Positions 1 to 6,439 of a stretch of 30,915 bases of DNA are shown here, in pieces. The notes under the pieces are model-generated. The model saw only the letters and a list, made by a program, of their open reading frames with translations. It was not told the origin of the DNA and made no database searches. Source of the DNA: Anaerolineales bacterium UBA5195 (lineage in GTDB: Bacteria > Chloroflexota > Anaerolineae > Anaerolineales > Villigracilaceae). The position numbers and the translations under genes are program-made. How positions within the stretch are numbered: the first letter of the stretch is position 1; each line of letters opens with the position of its first letter. Location of the stretch: assembly GCA_002412925.1 (NCBI GenBank), contig DHVZ01000085.1, positions 1 through 30,915 on the forward strand, given 5' to 3'.

Positions 1-55
1 ACGCACGCTCATACCCAAAATGCGGGGTCTTACCACGCAGATTCCCAAAGAGCCG

Positions 56-451
56 CTAATCTCTGGTGACCGCCGTCAGGTTCATGGTCAGCCGGACGCC
101 GGGTTTCGGCAGCTCGTTCACGCCGACCACGGTCCGCGCCGGGCGGTGAGCGCCCATCTCTTCGCTGTAAGCCTGGTTCATGCGCTCGAAATCGCGCATC
201 TCCTGCAGAAAGACATTGATGTGGACGATGTGCTCCAGGTCAGAGTTCACCGATTCGAGCATAACCTGGAAAGATTTCAGGATTTGCCTCGTTTGGGCGT
301 AAACCTCCGGCCCGGCCAGTTGCCCGGTGGCCGGATCAACGCCCGCCGTTCCGCCAATCGTGATGAACTGGCCAACTTTGGCAATATGGTTGTAAGGACC
401 AATCGGCTGCGGGGTCTTGGGCGGCGTGGAAGTTTCGACTTTGGGGCACAT
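56..451 (-). CDS. RidA/YjgF/UK114-family protein
   Basis: This 131-residue protein has the length and pattern of the Rid family, small trimeric enzymes that hydrolyse reactive enamine/imine intermediates or related amine metabolites. The family signature is seen in the Gly-rich strand near residues 30-40 (TIGGTAGVDP), the QTRQILKS helix near 53-60, and the PARTVV segment with Arg106, which matches the substrate carboxylate-binding arginine of classic RidA. The acidic residue that classic RidA has near the C-terminus is not obvious, so a non-RidA subgroup is possible. The start has a GGGAGG ribosome binding site inside the end of the upstream nucleoside hydrolase gene, three bases away, so the two are co-transcribed. 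That pairing suggests removal of by-products of nucleoside or amine turnover, which is inference. Confidence 0.9.
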   Translation of the reverse strand: MCPKVETSTPPKTPQPIGPYNHIAKVGQFITIGGTAGVDPATGQLAGPEVYAQTRQILKSFQVMLESVNSDLEHIVHINVFLQEMRDFERMNQAYSEEMGAHRPARTVVGVNELPKPGVRLTMNLTAVTRD

Positions 452-454
452 TGC

Positions 455-1438
455 TTACCTCCCGGCAGTGCGCGCAATTTCCAGATAAGCGTTTTCGAAA
501 GCGGCCTGGTCGCCCCCAAAACAGACGCGGGCATTGGCCGGTTTCCCGGCTTCGATCACCGTCTGCCCGGCCAGCGCCTCGGGTTCAGACTCGACGCGGA
601 TGGCCAAATCCCGCCAATCGGTGCCGATGGACAGGTCGACGACCAGCGCCGCCACCGCCGCATCCCAGACCGGTGTTGCCGGGTATTGTGTCACCGCCAT
701 CTGCCAGAAATGGATCAGGCGCACCATGATGCGCGAGGCGCGTCCACGCGCCGCCTTACGCAGGCGCTTGACAGTCTCATGGCTGAAAACCAATGGCTGC
801 GGGCCAGTCACGTGGGTCACATCCAGCGGAATCAGCACAATCGGAATCCCGCTCTTAAAAACCTGGTCAGCCGCTTCGGTATCGAGATAAAAATTCCATT
901 CCGCCACCTGGTTGGGGTTACCCGGTAGTTCGAACTGGATCGTCCCCAGCACATTGAAAGCCCCGCCGCTGATAAAAATCGTTTCGATCCGGCTGGCCAA
1001 TTTCGGTTCCGCGCGCAGGGCCAGGGCCAGGTTGGTCAGCGGCCCCAGCGCCACGAAAGTAACCGGTCTGTCGCTTTCCAGGCATTGCCGACAGATCAAC
1101 TCGGGCGCAGAGAGCCTGGGGACTGGCGATGAAACCCAGGGCAGCAGCAGCCGTATGCCATAATCCATAATTCTGCGCCAGCCAGGCGGGAACGCGCGCT
1201 GTCCGCTGAGCGCCCGCTCCGGGCCGCCCGCCAGCGGGATATCCTGGCGTTTCATCAGCGCCAAGAGCCGGCCAGCATTCTCGACCCCCTGCTTAACGTG
1301 CGCGACACCGTTTACCACGGTAATGGCGCGTACCTCGATTTCAGGGTGTTGGAGCAAAAAAAGCAAGGCAACGTAGTCGTCAAAAGACAAGTCTGTGTCG
1401 ATGATCACCGGGCGGCGTACTGTATCATTGGAGGTCAT
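455..1438 (-). CDS. Inosine-uridine preferring nucleoside hydrolase family protein
   Basis: This is predicted to cleave the N-glycosidic bond of ribonucleosides to give free base and ribose in the cytoplasm. The N-terminal metal-binding signature appears as DTDLSFDDYVAL, a variant of the usual DTDPGxDDxxAL: the paired aspartates that bind calcium are kept, while the Pro-Gly is replaced by Leu-Ser. TFVALGPLTNLALAL near the middle is the second strongly conserved block of the family. The start is placed at the internal ATG (MTSNDT) because AGGAAG lies six bases upstream; a longer reading to 1477 adds 13 residues without support. The length of about 327 residues is normal. It is first in a two-gene operon with the RidA-family gene. 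Substrate preference cannot be read from the sequence. Confidence 0.92.
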   Translation of the reverse strand: MTSNDTVRRPVIIDTDLSFDDYVALLFLLQHPEIEVRAITVVNGVAHVKQGVENAGRLLALMKRQDIPLAGGPERALSGQRAFPPGWRRIMDYGIRLLLPWVSSPVPRLSAPELICRQCLESDRPVTFVALGPLTNLALALRAEPKLASRIETIFISGGAFNVLGTIQFELPGNPNQVAEWNFYLDTEAADQVFKSGIPIVLIPLDVTHVTGPQPLVFSHETVKRLRKAARGRASRIMVRLIHFWQMAVTQYPATPVWDAAVAALVVDLSIGTDWRDLAIRVESEPEALAGQTVIEAGKPANARVCFGGDQAAFENAYLEIARTAGR

Positions 1439-1500
1439 TATGAGCTTCCTTACCTGACAGGCTGGGCGGGGCTGCAATCTTCGTCACGCTTACAACACCT

Positions 1501-1506
1501 ATTATA
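1501..1506 (-). promoter_or_regulatory. Candidate -10 box for the nucleoside hydrolase-ridA operon
   Basis: On the minus strand a perfect TATAAT lies about 63 bases upstream of the ATG at 1438. No good -35 box is found 16-18 bases further upstream (best is TTCATT), so this is only a candidate. The box sits within a short palindrome, CCTATTATAGG. Confidence 0.35.
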
Positions 1507-1660
1507 GGACAATCCACAGATTGAATGAAGTCCCTCGACAACTTCTCTTTGCCAATTGCAACGAACAAAAGTCACCCGGCCATCCACCAAGCCGCTCTCA
1601 GCAATGGGCAAGTGCGCCCCGATTCCCCTTCAAAAAAATCAAATTGTGAGATTCGTCATA

Positions 1661-1690
1661 TTGACGGATGCAACCTGCTCATGCTACACT
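1661..1690 (+). promoter_or_regulatory. Sigma70-like promoter of the tungstate/molybdate regulator gene
   Basis: TTGACG (1661-1666) and TACACT (1685-1690) are separated by 18 bases and match five and four of six consensus positions. The predicted start of transcription, near 1697, falls on the inverted repeat just downstream. The -35 box also overlaps a perfect dyad, CGTCA-TAT-TGACG (1654-1666), which could be a second operator. Confidence 0.5.
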
Positions 1691-1696
1691 GGGTTA

Positions 1697-1718
1697 CGAT
1701 TAAGTTATTCCTTAATCG
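1697..1718. promoter_or_regulatory. Inverted repeat, probable operator
   Basis: The sequence shows a perfect 8-base dyad, CGATTAAG (1697-1704) and CTTAATCG (1711-1718), with a 6-base spacer. It lies at the predicted transcription start and eight bases before the regulator's ATG. Its place fits autoregulation by the HTH protein encoded directly downstream, which is inference. Confidence 0.5.
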
Positions 1719-1726
1719 ACAATTTC

Positions 1727-2701
1727 ATGGACAAAGTCGAAACCCTGCACGCTTTTGAACAACTCAAAATCCTGGCCGATGCGCGCCGCCTGGATATTTT
1801 GCGCCGTTTGATGGCCGAACCCGCCACCCTGACCCAGCTTGGGCAAACCCTGAACGAATCCCCGGCCTGGGTGCGGCATCATCTCAAAACCCTGGAAAGC
1901 GCCGGGCTGGTTGAGATCGCCGAGGTGCGTGTCACGGCCAGGGTCACTGAAAAATACTACAAGGCCAGGGCTTCCGCCCTGCTCTTGCGCGAACTGATCC
2001 TGCCGCACAGCCAGAAACCCGTCATCATTTTTTCCGGCAGTCACGATACCGCCCTTGAACACATCGCCAGCCGGCTTGCCCCGCACATTTCCATGCTGAC
2101 CCTGCCCGTCGGCTCGCTGGATGGGCTTGTCAACCTGCGCCAGGGGCTCTGCCATGTGGCCGGGGCGCACCTGCTCGACCCCGGCGGCGAATACAACACA
2201 CCCTTTGTCCGTCACTTGTTCCCCGACCGGCCTGTCTTGTTGGTTTCATTAGCTTATCGCACACAAGGGCTGATCGTCGCTCCCGGCAACCCCAAGGGGC
2301 TCAGGGATTTAACGGATTTAAGCCGGGAGGACGTGACCTTCATCAACCGGAATCCCGGCTCCGGGACGCGACTCTGGTTCGACCGGGAACTCTCCCGGCT
2401 CGGCCTCCCCTCCACCTTGATTCGCGGCTACGGGAATTTTGTCAGCACCCACAGCGCCGTCGCCAAAACCATTCAGGCCGGGCAGGCCGACGCTGCGATT
2501 GGGATCCAGGCGGCAGCCTGGGAAGCCCAACTCGGCTTTCTGCCCCTGTTCGAGGAACGTTATGACCTGATCGTCCCCGCCGAACAAACCGGACTGGTCA
2601 GCCCCTTGTTCGACTATTTACAGACCGGCGCCTTCCGCCAAGAGCTCAACGCGCTGACCGGTTACAACTCCGCCCACAGCGGAGAACAAATCCCACTCTA
2701 G
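1727..2701 (+). CDS. ArsR-type HTH regulator fused to a PBP-like oxyanion-sensing domain
   Basis: A 324-residue two-domain regulator. Residues 1-85 form a winged helix-turn-helix of ArsR type (LADARRLDILRRL, then WVRHHLKTLESAGLVE as recognition helix and wing). Residues about 100-310 match the periplasmic-binding-protein-like domain (PBP_like, PF12727) by LRQGLCHVAGAHLLDPGGEYN, QGLIVAPGNPKG and FINRNPGSGTRLWFD. In known cases this domain is found with molybdate- or tungstate-linked regulators and molybdopterin enzymes. The ATG at 1727 was chosen because the HTH begins there and the promoter and operator end just before it; the reading frame is open further upstream but not plausible as protein. 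A molbindin gene follows nine bases after the stop, and two tungstate-type transporters lie downstream, so a tungstate- or molybdate-responsive regulator of this locus is the likely role. The true ligand is not shown by the sequence. Confidence 0.85.
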   Translation: MDKVETLHAFEQLKILADARRLDILRRLMAEPATLTQLGQTLNESPAWVRHHLKTLESAGLVEIAEVRVTARVTEKYYKARASALLLRELILPHSQKPVIIFSGSHDTALEHIASRLAPHISMLTLPVGSLDGLVNLRQGLCHVAGAHLLDPGGEYNTPFVRHLFPDRPVLLVSLAYRTQGLIVAPGNPKGLRDLTDLSREDVTFINRNPGSGTRLWFDRELSRLGLPSTLIRGYGNFVSTHSAVAKTIQAGQADAAIGIQAAAWEAQLGFLPLFEERYDLIVPAEQTGLVSPLFDYLQTGAFRQELNALTGYNSAHSGEQIPL

Positions 2702-2710
2702 GAGAATCCC

Positions 2711-2920
2711 ATGAAACTGAGTGCCCGTAATATTCTGAAAGGCAAAGTTGTCAAAGTCACCAAAGGCGCCGTGAATTCGGAAGTGATCATTGAGCTTCCC
2801 GGCGGCACACAACTCGTTTCGATCATCACCAACACCTCCGTTGAAACCCTGGGACTCAAGGAAGGCAAAGAAGCTTATGCTGTCATCAAGGCCTCCAATA
2901 TCATGGTCGGCGTGGATTAA
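2711..2920 (+). CDS. Molbindin (single Mop/TOBE domain protein)
   Basis: A 69-residue protein that is one complete Mop domain. It begins with MKLSARNILKGKVVKV and contains the strands GAVNSEVIIELPGG and SIITNTSVETLGLKEGKEAYAVIKASNIMVGVD, the hallmark of molbindins. These assemble into hexamers and hold molybdate or tungstate in the cytoplasm, acting as a store or buffer. A GGAG ribosome binding site lies a few bases before the ATG. It sits in one transcription unit with the PBP-domain regulator upstream and the lipoprotein three bases downstream. The family assignment is firm; which oxyanion is bound is unknown, but the WtpA and TupA homologues downstream favour tungstate. Confidence 0.93.
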   Translation: MKLSARNILKGKVVKVTKGAVNSEVIIELPGGTQLVSIITNTSVETLGLKEGKEAYAVIKASNIMVGVD

Positions 2921-2923
2921 GCG

Positions 2924-3376
2924 ATGCGGAGAACGTTGAGCTTTCTCCTGGCCCTGTTCTTCATCCTCGCGGCCTGTACACCGGCCCAGGCCCCGACGGC
3001 GGAAGCGCCCAAAACACCCCAGGAATTCCAGCCCACACCTGTCTCAGGCACGCTCTTTGTGGTGGTCAAACCCGATGGAACCGAAGCCGGCTTCACCTGG
3101 GATGACCTTAAAAAGCTGCCCCTGGCGCAGATGACCGCCGAGGGCAAGATCGAAGAAGGCGTCAAACTGATTGACGTGCTGACTGCCGCGGGTGTGACCG
3201 GGTTCAAAGGAGTCAATCTCAGCGGCAGCAGCAGCCCGGCCACCCTGACCTTTGAACAGGTCAAAGATGAGACCACCATTCTGGATTTCACCAATCACGG
3301 CACGGTCAAACTTGCGACGAATCACATCCCCAAACCTGATTGGACGAAGGACGTGGACAGGATTGAAGTGAAATAA
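2924..3376 (+). CDS. Small lipoprotein with a molybdopterin-oxidoreductase-like domain
   Basis: A 150-residue predicted lipoprotein: signal peptide of about 17 residues ending in ILAAC (lipobox Cys18), then a Pro/Thr/Ala-rich linker, then one domain of about 110 residues. The domain resembles the sulfite-oxidase-type molybdopterin-binding fold family (ITV/FTWDDLKKLP start, GVKLIDVLTAAGV, LTFEQVKD, end WTKDVDRIEVK). The same ending, W-x-KDV-x-(K/R)IEVK, closes the larger lipoproteins encoded at 4833-6293 and 8375-9718. No cysteine is left after the lipobox, so the Moco-ligating Cys of true sulfite oxidases is missing. The gene starts three bases after the molbindin stop and its stop overlaps the next start (TAATG). 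A role in binding or presenting metal, cofactor or a redox partner outside the membrane is inference. Confidence 0.7.
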   Translation: MRRTLSFLLALFFILAACTPAQAPTAEAPKTPQEFQPTPVSGTLFVVVKPDGTEAGFTWDDLKKLPLAQMTAEGKIEEGVKLIDVLTAAGVTGFKGVNLSGSSSPATLTFEQVKDETTILDFTNHGTVKLATNHIPKPDWTKDVDRIEVK

Positions 3377-4104
3377 TGCGCTACTTAATCGGCATTGATG
3401 ATACCGATAACCTCGAAAGCCGCGGTACCGGTCATCGCGTGCGCCAACTGGCAGATTTTCTCGCCGAACAAGCCCTGGCCCAGCCCCTGAGCATCACCCG
3501 CCACCAATTGCTGGTCGACCCGCAGATTCCGTACACCTCTCATAACAGTTCCGCCTGCCTGCTGGTCGAAGCCGAGAAAATGCAGAAAACCGCGTTATGG
3601 GGAGCCTGCCGGGGTTTCCTCCTGCGCGAAAGCGCTCCCGGCTCCGATGCCGGGTTGTGCCTGGCCGCCTGGGAGGCGGTCAATCCCTGTGTCCAGGCTT
3701 TTGGGAAGCGGGCCAAGATCGTTGTCCTGACCCAGCTTGAAGCCGAACAAACCGCGCTGGATTACGAAATCTCTCTGGAAGGGCTGACCGGCACACACGG
3801 TGGGATCATCGGCGCATTGGCGGCAGTCGGTTTGCGCCATGCAGGCAATGATGGCCGCTTTTTGTGGCTTCCCGGGTTGCGGGAACTAAGCGGCAGTTTA
3901 TCGGTGGCCCAAATTTGTACACACGGACACATCGACCAGATTCGCCCGCTGAATGGAGCAAACCTGGCTCCTGAAACCCTGGTGAACGTTGGCGAATGGG
4001 TGCGCCCCATTTTACACGGCGGCCAGGCTACCTTGTTTGTTGAGGAACAAAACCATGAATGGCACATTCTCTCCAAAGAACGTATCAAAGACCTTTCCAA
4101 CTGA
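3376..4104 (+). CDS. TiaS-like protein (agmatinylcytidine-synthetase-type ATP-binding domain)
   Basis: A 242-residue protein starting MRYLIGIDDTDNLESRGTG, which is the signature of the catalytic start of archaeal TiaS, the enzyme that modifies tRNA-Ile2 with agmatine. In TiaS the paired Asp residues bind metal and ATP. The second half keeps a TGTHGGIIGALAAVGLR block. It lacks the C-terminal OB-fold and zinc-ribbon parts of full TiaS, which is about 420 residues. Bacteria normally use TilS for this tRNA, so another function is likely. The start codon overlaps the stop of the lipoprotein gene by one base, and the next gene starts inside its 3' end, so it belongs to the tungstate/molybdate operon. 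The substrate is unknown. Confidence 0.65.
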   Translation: MRYLIGIDDTDNLESRGTGHRVRQLADFLAEQALAQPLSITRHQLLVDPQIPYTSHNSSACLLVEAEKMQKTALWGACRGFLLRESAPGSDAGLCLAAWEAVNPCVQAFGKRAKIVVLTQLEAEQTALDYEISLEGLTGTHGGIIGALAAVGLRHAGNDGRFLWLPGLRELSGSLSVAQICTHGHIDQIRPLNGANLAPETLVNVGEWVRPILHGGQATLFVEEQNHEWHILSKERIKDLSN

Positions 4105-4651
4105 GTGGGAGCTGACCGATTTGCTTAGCAAATCGTGGGAGGCCCTGCTGCTACTTGGCGGCGGCGCGCTGGCGGTTATCCTGCACCAAAGTTTTCGCCT
4201 GCCGCTCGGCCTGCCCGGGCATCATGGCATCGAATGGATGGCCTTGCTGATCATGGGACGCGCTTTCTCACGTTTTCGCGGCGCGGGCAGTCTCACCGGC
4301 CTGGGCGCAGCCGGGATGTCGATGCTGCCCATCTGGGGTGTCTCCCATGATCCCTTCATCTGGCTGATCTATCTGCTGCCCGGCCCGGTCATGGATCTCG
4401 CTTTTCGCTACCTGCCGCGCTTTGCCGACAAACTCTGGTTCCTGATGCTTCTCGGCGGGCTGGCGCACGTCACCAAACCGGTTGCCCGATTACTGATTAC
4501 GATTATCTCTGGCTGGTCGTTTGGTTCCTTCCGCTATGGCGTGGCTTATCCCATCGGCAGTCACCTGCTCTACGGCTTGATAGGCGGTTTGCTTGGGGCG
4601 CTGCTCGTGCTAGGCATCCAGCGCCTGACACCGAAATCCAATCCAGAGTAA
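4055..4651 (+). CDS. Integral membrane protein of the tungstate/molybdate operon
   Basis: A 198-residue protein with about five or six hydrophobic segments (from ALLLLGGGALAVIL near residue 35 to LIGGLLGALLVLGIQRL at the C-terminus). I do not recognise the family with certainty. Its size, Gly-rich helices and terminal GGLLGALLVLG helix recall substrate-binding S components of ECF transporters, but no defining motif was seen. The ATG at 4055 is preferred because GAGGAA lies eight bases upstream; this makes it overlap the TiaS-like gene by 50 bases, so translation is probably coupled. It ends the first block of the locus; the structured leader of the next lipoprotein follows. Confidence 0.7.
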   Translation: MNGTFSPKNVSKTFPTEWELTDLLSKSWEALLLLGGGALAVILHQSFRLPLGLPGHHGIEWMALLIMGRAFSRFRGAGSLTGLGAAGMSMLPIWGVSHDPFIWLIYLLPGPVMDLAFRYLPRFADKLWFLMLLGGLAHVTKPVARLLITIISGWSFGSFRYGVAYPIGSHLLYGLIGGLLGALLVLGIQRLTPKSNPE

Positions 4652-4652
4652 G

Positions 4653-4776
4653 ACACAGACGAAACTCCTTCTAAAGAAACGTAGCTGTTTGAATTTTCGC
4701 AGCTGCGTTCGATGCGGAAGGAGGTGAGCTTGTCCTGAAAACAGAGGAGTTTTCGCTCCTGCTGAGCTATTTGTGT
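4653..4776 (+). promoter_or_regulatory. Structured leader with mutually exclusive stems before the lipoprotein gene
   Basis: Several stems can be drawn by eye. An outer ACACA (4653-4657) pairs with TGTGT (4772-4776). CTCCTTC (4665-4671) pairs with GAAGGAG (4717-4723) and encloses CGTAGCTG (4680-4687)/CAGCTGCG (4700-4707). AGGAG (4745-4749)/CTCCT (4756-4760) forms a further hairpin. GAAACTCC (4661-4668) could instead pair with GGAGTTTTC (4746-4754), so two folds compete, as in a regulatory RNA. It does not match any riboswitch consensus I can recall. A metal-, Moco- or oxyanion-responsive leader is a guess from context. Confidence 0.35.
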
Positions 4777-4788
4777 TCCCAGTCCACG

Positions 4789-4805
4789 TCCATTCAGGGA
4801 ATGGA
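4789..4805. promoter_or_regulatory. Perfect dyad just upstream of the lipoprotein ribosome binding site
   Basis: TCCATTC (4789-4795) and GAATGGA (4799-4805) form a perfect 7-base inverted repeat with a 3-base centre, 28 bases before the ATG at 4833. It could be a hairpin in the leader or a protein-binding site. Confidence 0.4.
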
Positions 4806-4832
4806 TCTCATCGAAAACATAAGGAGAATAGA

Positions 4833-6293
4833 ATGAAACTGTACATGCGTTTGATTTTGACGGGAGGACTTCTCTTAGCATTGGCACTGGTTTTTGCCGC
4901 CTGCTCATCCCCCGGCCTCACCGTTCCACCGACTCCGGAACCTACCCCGATCGTCGAACAGTCAAACCCTGCGCCGACGGCTATCCCACCTACCGAAGCG
5001 CCTGCCGCGCCAGCGCTGGAAATCGTCAGCCTGACCGAAACCCAGGCTTTTAGCCTGGCCGACCTGCAGGCCATGCCCGCAACTGAGGGGTATGGCGGGA
5101 TTAAGAGCAGCACCGGCAAGATTACCCCGCCAATCAAGTTCAAGGGTGTGGCGCTCAAAGACCTGGCCAAACTGGCCGGAATGGATGAAACCAGCGGCCT
5201 AAACGTGGTTGCCGAGGATGGCTACAGCATTACCTTCTCATATGACCAAATTACGAATGGAACCTTCATAGCTTACGATCCGGCGATGGGCGATGAACTC
5301 AAAAACCCGGTTGAGCTGACTGCCATGGTAGCCTACGAAATGGACGGCAAGCCGCTCGACCCCAAACAAGATGGCCTTCTGCGCCTGATTGTCGTCAGCG
5401 ACAAACTCAACCAGGTTACCGATGGTCACTGGGCGGTGAAATGGGTCAATAAACTGGAAATCAAGCCGCTCGTCATGGAATGGAAGCTGAAGGCTGTTGG
5501 CGGAATCGAGGATGCTTATGAACGCGGCACGATCGAATCCTGCTCGGCTCCGCAATGCCACGGCGCAAGTTGGACAGATGACAAAGCCCAGGAATGGGTC
5601 GGTGTGCCGCTCTACATCCTGGTTGGCGGTGTGGATGATGAGAACAAGCACGAAGGCACTGCCGCCTACAACACCGACCTCGTCAGAGCCGGGTACACCG
5701 TGGATGTGATTGCCAGCGATGGCTACACCGTCTCCTTCGATGCCCTGCGCCTGCTGGGCAACAAGAACATCCTCCTGGCCTACAAAGTCAATGACAACCC
5801 GCTGGCAGAGAAATATTTCCCGCTGCGACTGGTGGGTTCCGATCTGGAAAAGAATGAAATGGCCGGGATGATTACCGAACTCAAGCTCAACCTTCCGAAA
5901 GCCGAAAGCAGTGCAATAACAAATCTTCCGGCAGACAAAGCTACTTTCACCTTGATGGGCCAGGTCAATCAGGAATTGACTCTCGATGAAGCCACCCTGC
6001 GCAAAATGGAAATGCTCAAAATCACCGCCGAGCATCCCAAAAAGGGCAAGGAAGATTACGAAGGTATTGCCCTGAATGCCCTGCTCGATCTGGCAGGTGT
6101 CAAAGATGGCGCCAAAACCCTGGTAGTCACTTCCGCGGATGGCTATGTGACCGAAGTCAGTCTGGCGGATGTGCGCGCCTGCAAAGACTGTCTGCTGGGC
6201 TTCACCAACACGCTCGAAAAGTTCAAACTTGTCATGCCCGGCATGGAAAGCAGCGTTTGGGCAAAAGATGTGATCAAAATCGAAGTGAAATAA
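4833..6293 (+). CDS. Three-domain lipoprotein with molybdopterin-oxidoreductase-like domains
   Basis: A 486-residue predicted lipoprotein with lipobox VFAAC (Cys24) and a Pro/Thr-rich linker to about residue 60. Three related domains follow, at about 62-212, 215-353 and 372-486, each with an ADGY/EDGY/SDGY turn like those of sulfite-oxidase-type molybdopterin-binding folds. The third domain closely resembles the N-terminal domain of the lipoprotein at 8375-9718: both have TAEHPKKGK, a CxxC (here Cys450, Cys453) and the W-x-KDV-x-KIE ending. The middle domain opens with a separate Cys pair, ESCSAPQCHG (Cys237, Cys242). AAGGAGA lies shortly before the ATG. The cysteines could bind metal or form disulfides; no activity is proven by the sequence. 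Its place before wtpA suggests a periplasmic partner of oxyanion uptake or a Moco/W-cofactor-related function, which is inference. Confidence 0.75.
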   Translation: MKLYMRLILTGGLLLALALVFAACSSPGLTVPPTPEPTPIVEQSNPAPTAIPPTEAPAAPALEIVSLTETQAFSLADLQAMPATEGYGGIKSSTGKITPPIKFKGVALKDLAKLAGMDETSGLNVVAEDGYSITFSYDQITNGTFIAYDPAMGDELKNPVELTAMVAYEMDGKPLDPKQDGLLRLIVVSDKLNQVTDGHWAVKWVNKLEIKPLVMEWKLKAVGGIEDAYERGTIESCSAPQCHGASWTDDKAQEWVGVPLYILVGGVDDENKHEGTAAYNTDLVRAGYTVDVIASDGYTVSFDALRLLGNKNILLAYKVNDNPLAEKYFPLRLVGSDLEKNEMAGMITELKLNLPKAESSAITNLPADKATFTLMGQVNQELTLDEATLRKMEMLKITAEHPKKGKEDYEGIALNALLDLAGVKDGAKTLVVTSADGYVTEVSLADVRACKDCLLGFTNTLEKFKLVMPGMESSVWAKDVIKIEVK

Positions 6294-6302
6294 CCCATCA
6301 TT

Positions 6303-6428
6303 ATGTCATTGCGAGGAGCCGCTTTTTGGCGACGAAGCAATCCCCCATTTAATGGGGAATTCTTATTACGTCACCTTACCGTTTAATTGGAGATTGCTTC
6401 GTCGGGTTACACCCTCCTCCAATGACAT
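6303..6428. repeat. Dispersed palindromic intergenic repeat
   Basis: The ends are inverted copies: ATGTCATT (6303-6310) and AATGACAT (6421-6428), with an inner pair GACGAAGCAATC (6331-6342) and GATTGCTTCGTC (6392-6403), and a tip hairpin CCCCATT (6343-6349)/AATGGGG (6351-6357). This CATTGCGAGGAG...GAAGCAATC pattern is a common kind of dispersed palindrome in environmental bacterial genomes. It separates the lipoprotein gene from wtpA and may act as a transcript-stabilising or terminating structure. Confidence 0.7.
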
Positions 6429-6439
6429 GACACTGACAA

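Noticed and set aside
20..928. 302-residue plus-strand reading frame
   Set aside because: It is antisense to ridA and the nucleoside hydrolase gene, is Arg/His-rich with no protein-family signal, and reflects high G+C.
4653..4776. Short leader peptide after AAGGAGGT at 4718-4725
   Set aside because: The nearest start-like codon (TTG at 4730) is followed at once by a stop.
4653..4805. Molybdenum-cofactor (Moco) riboswitch
   Set aside because: Context would fit, but the conserved Moco RNA segments as I recall them are not present; kept only as an unclassified structured leader.
5238..6035. 265-residue minus-strand frame inside the large lipoprotein gene
   Set aside because: Antisense shadow; the plus-strand product has signal peptide, repeats and conserved motifs.
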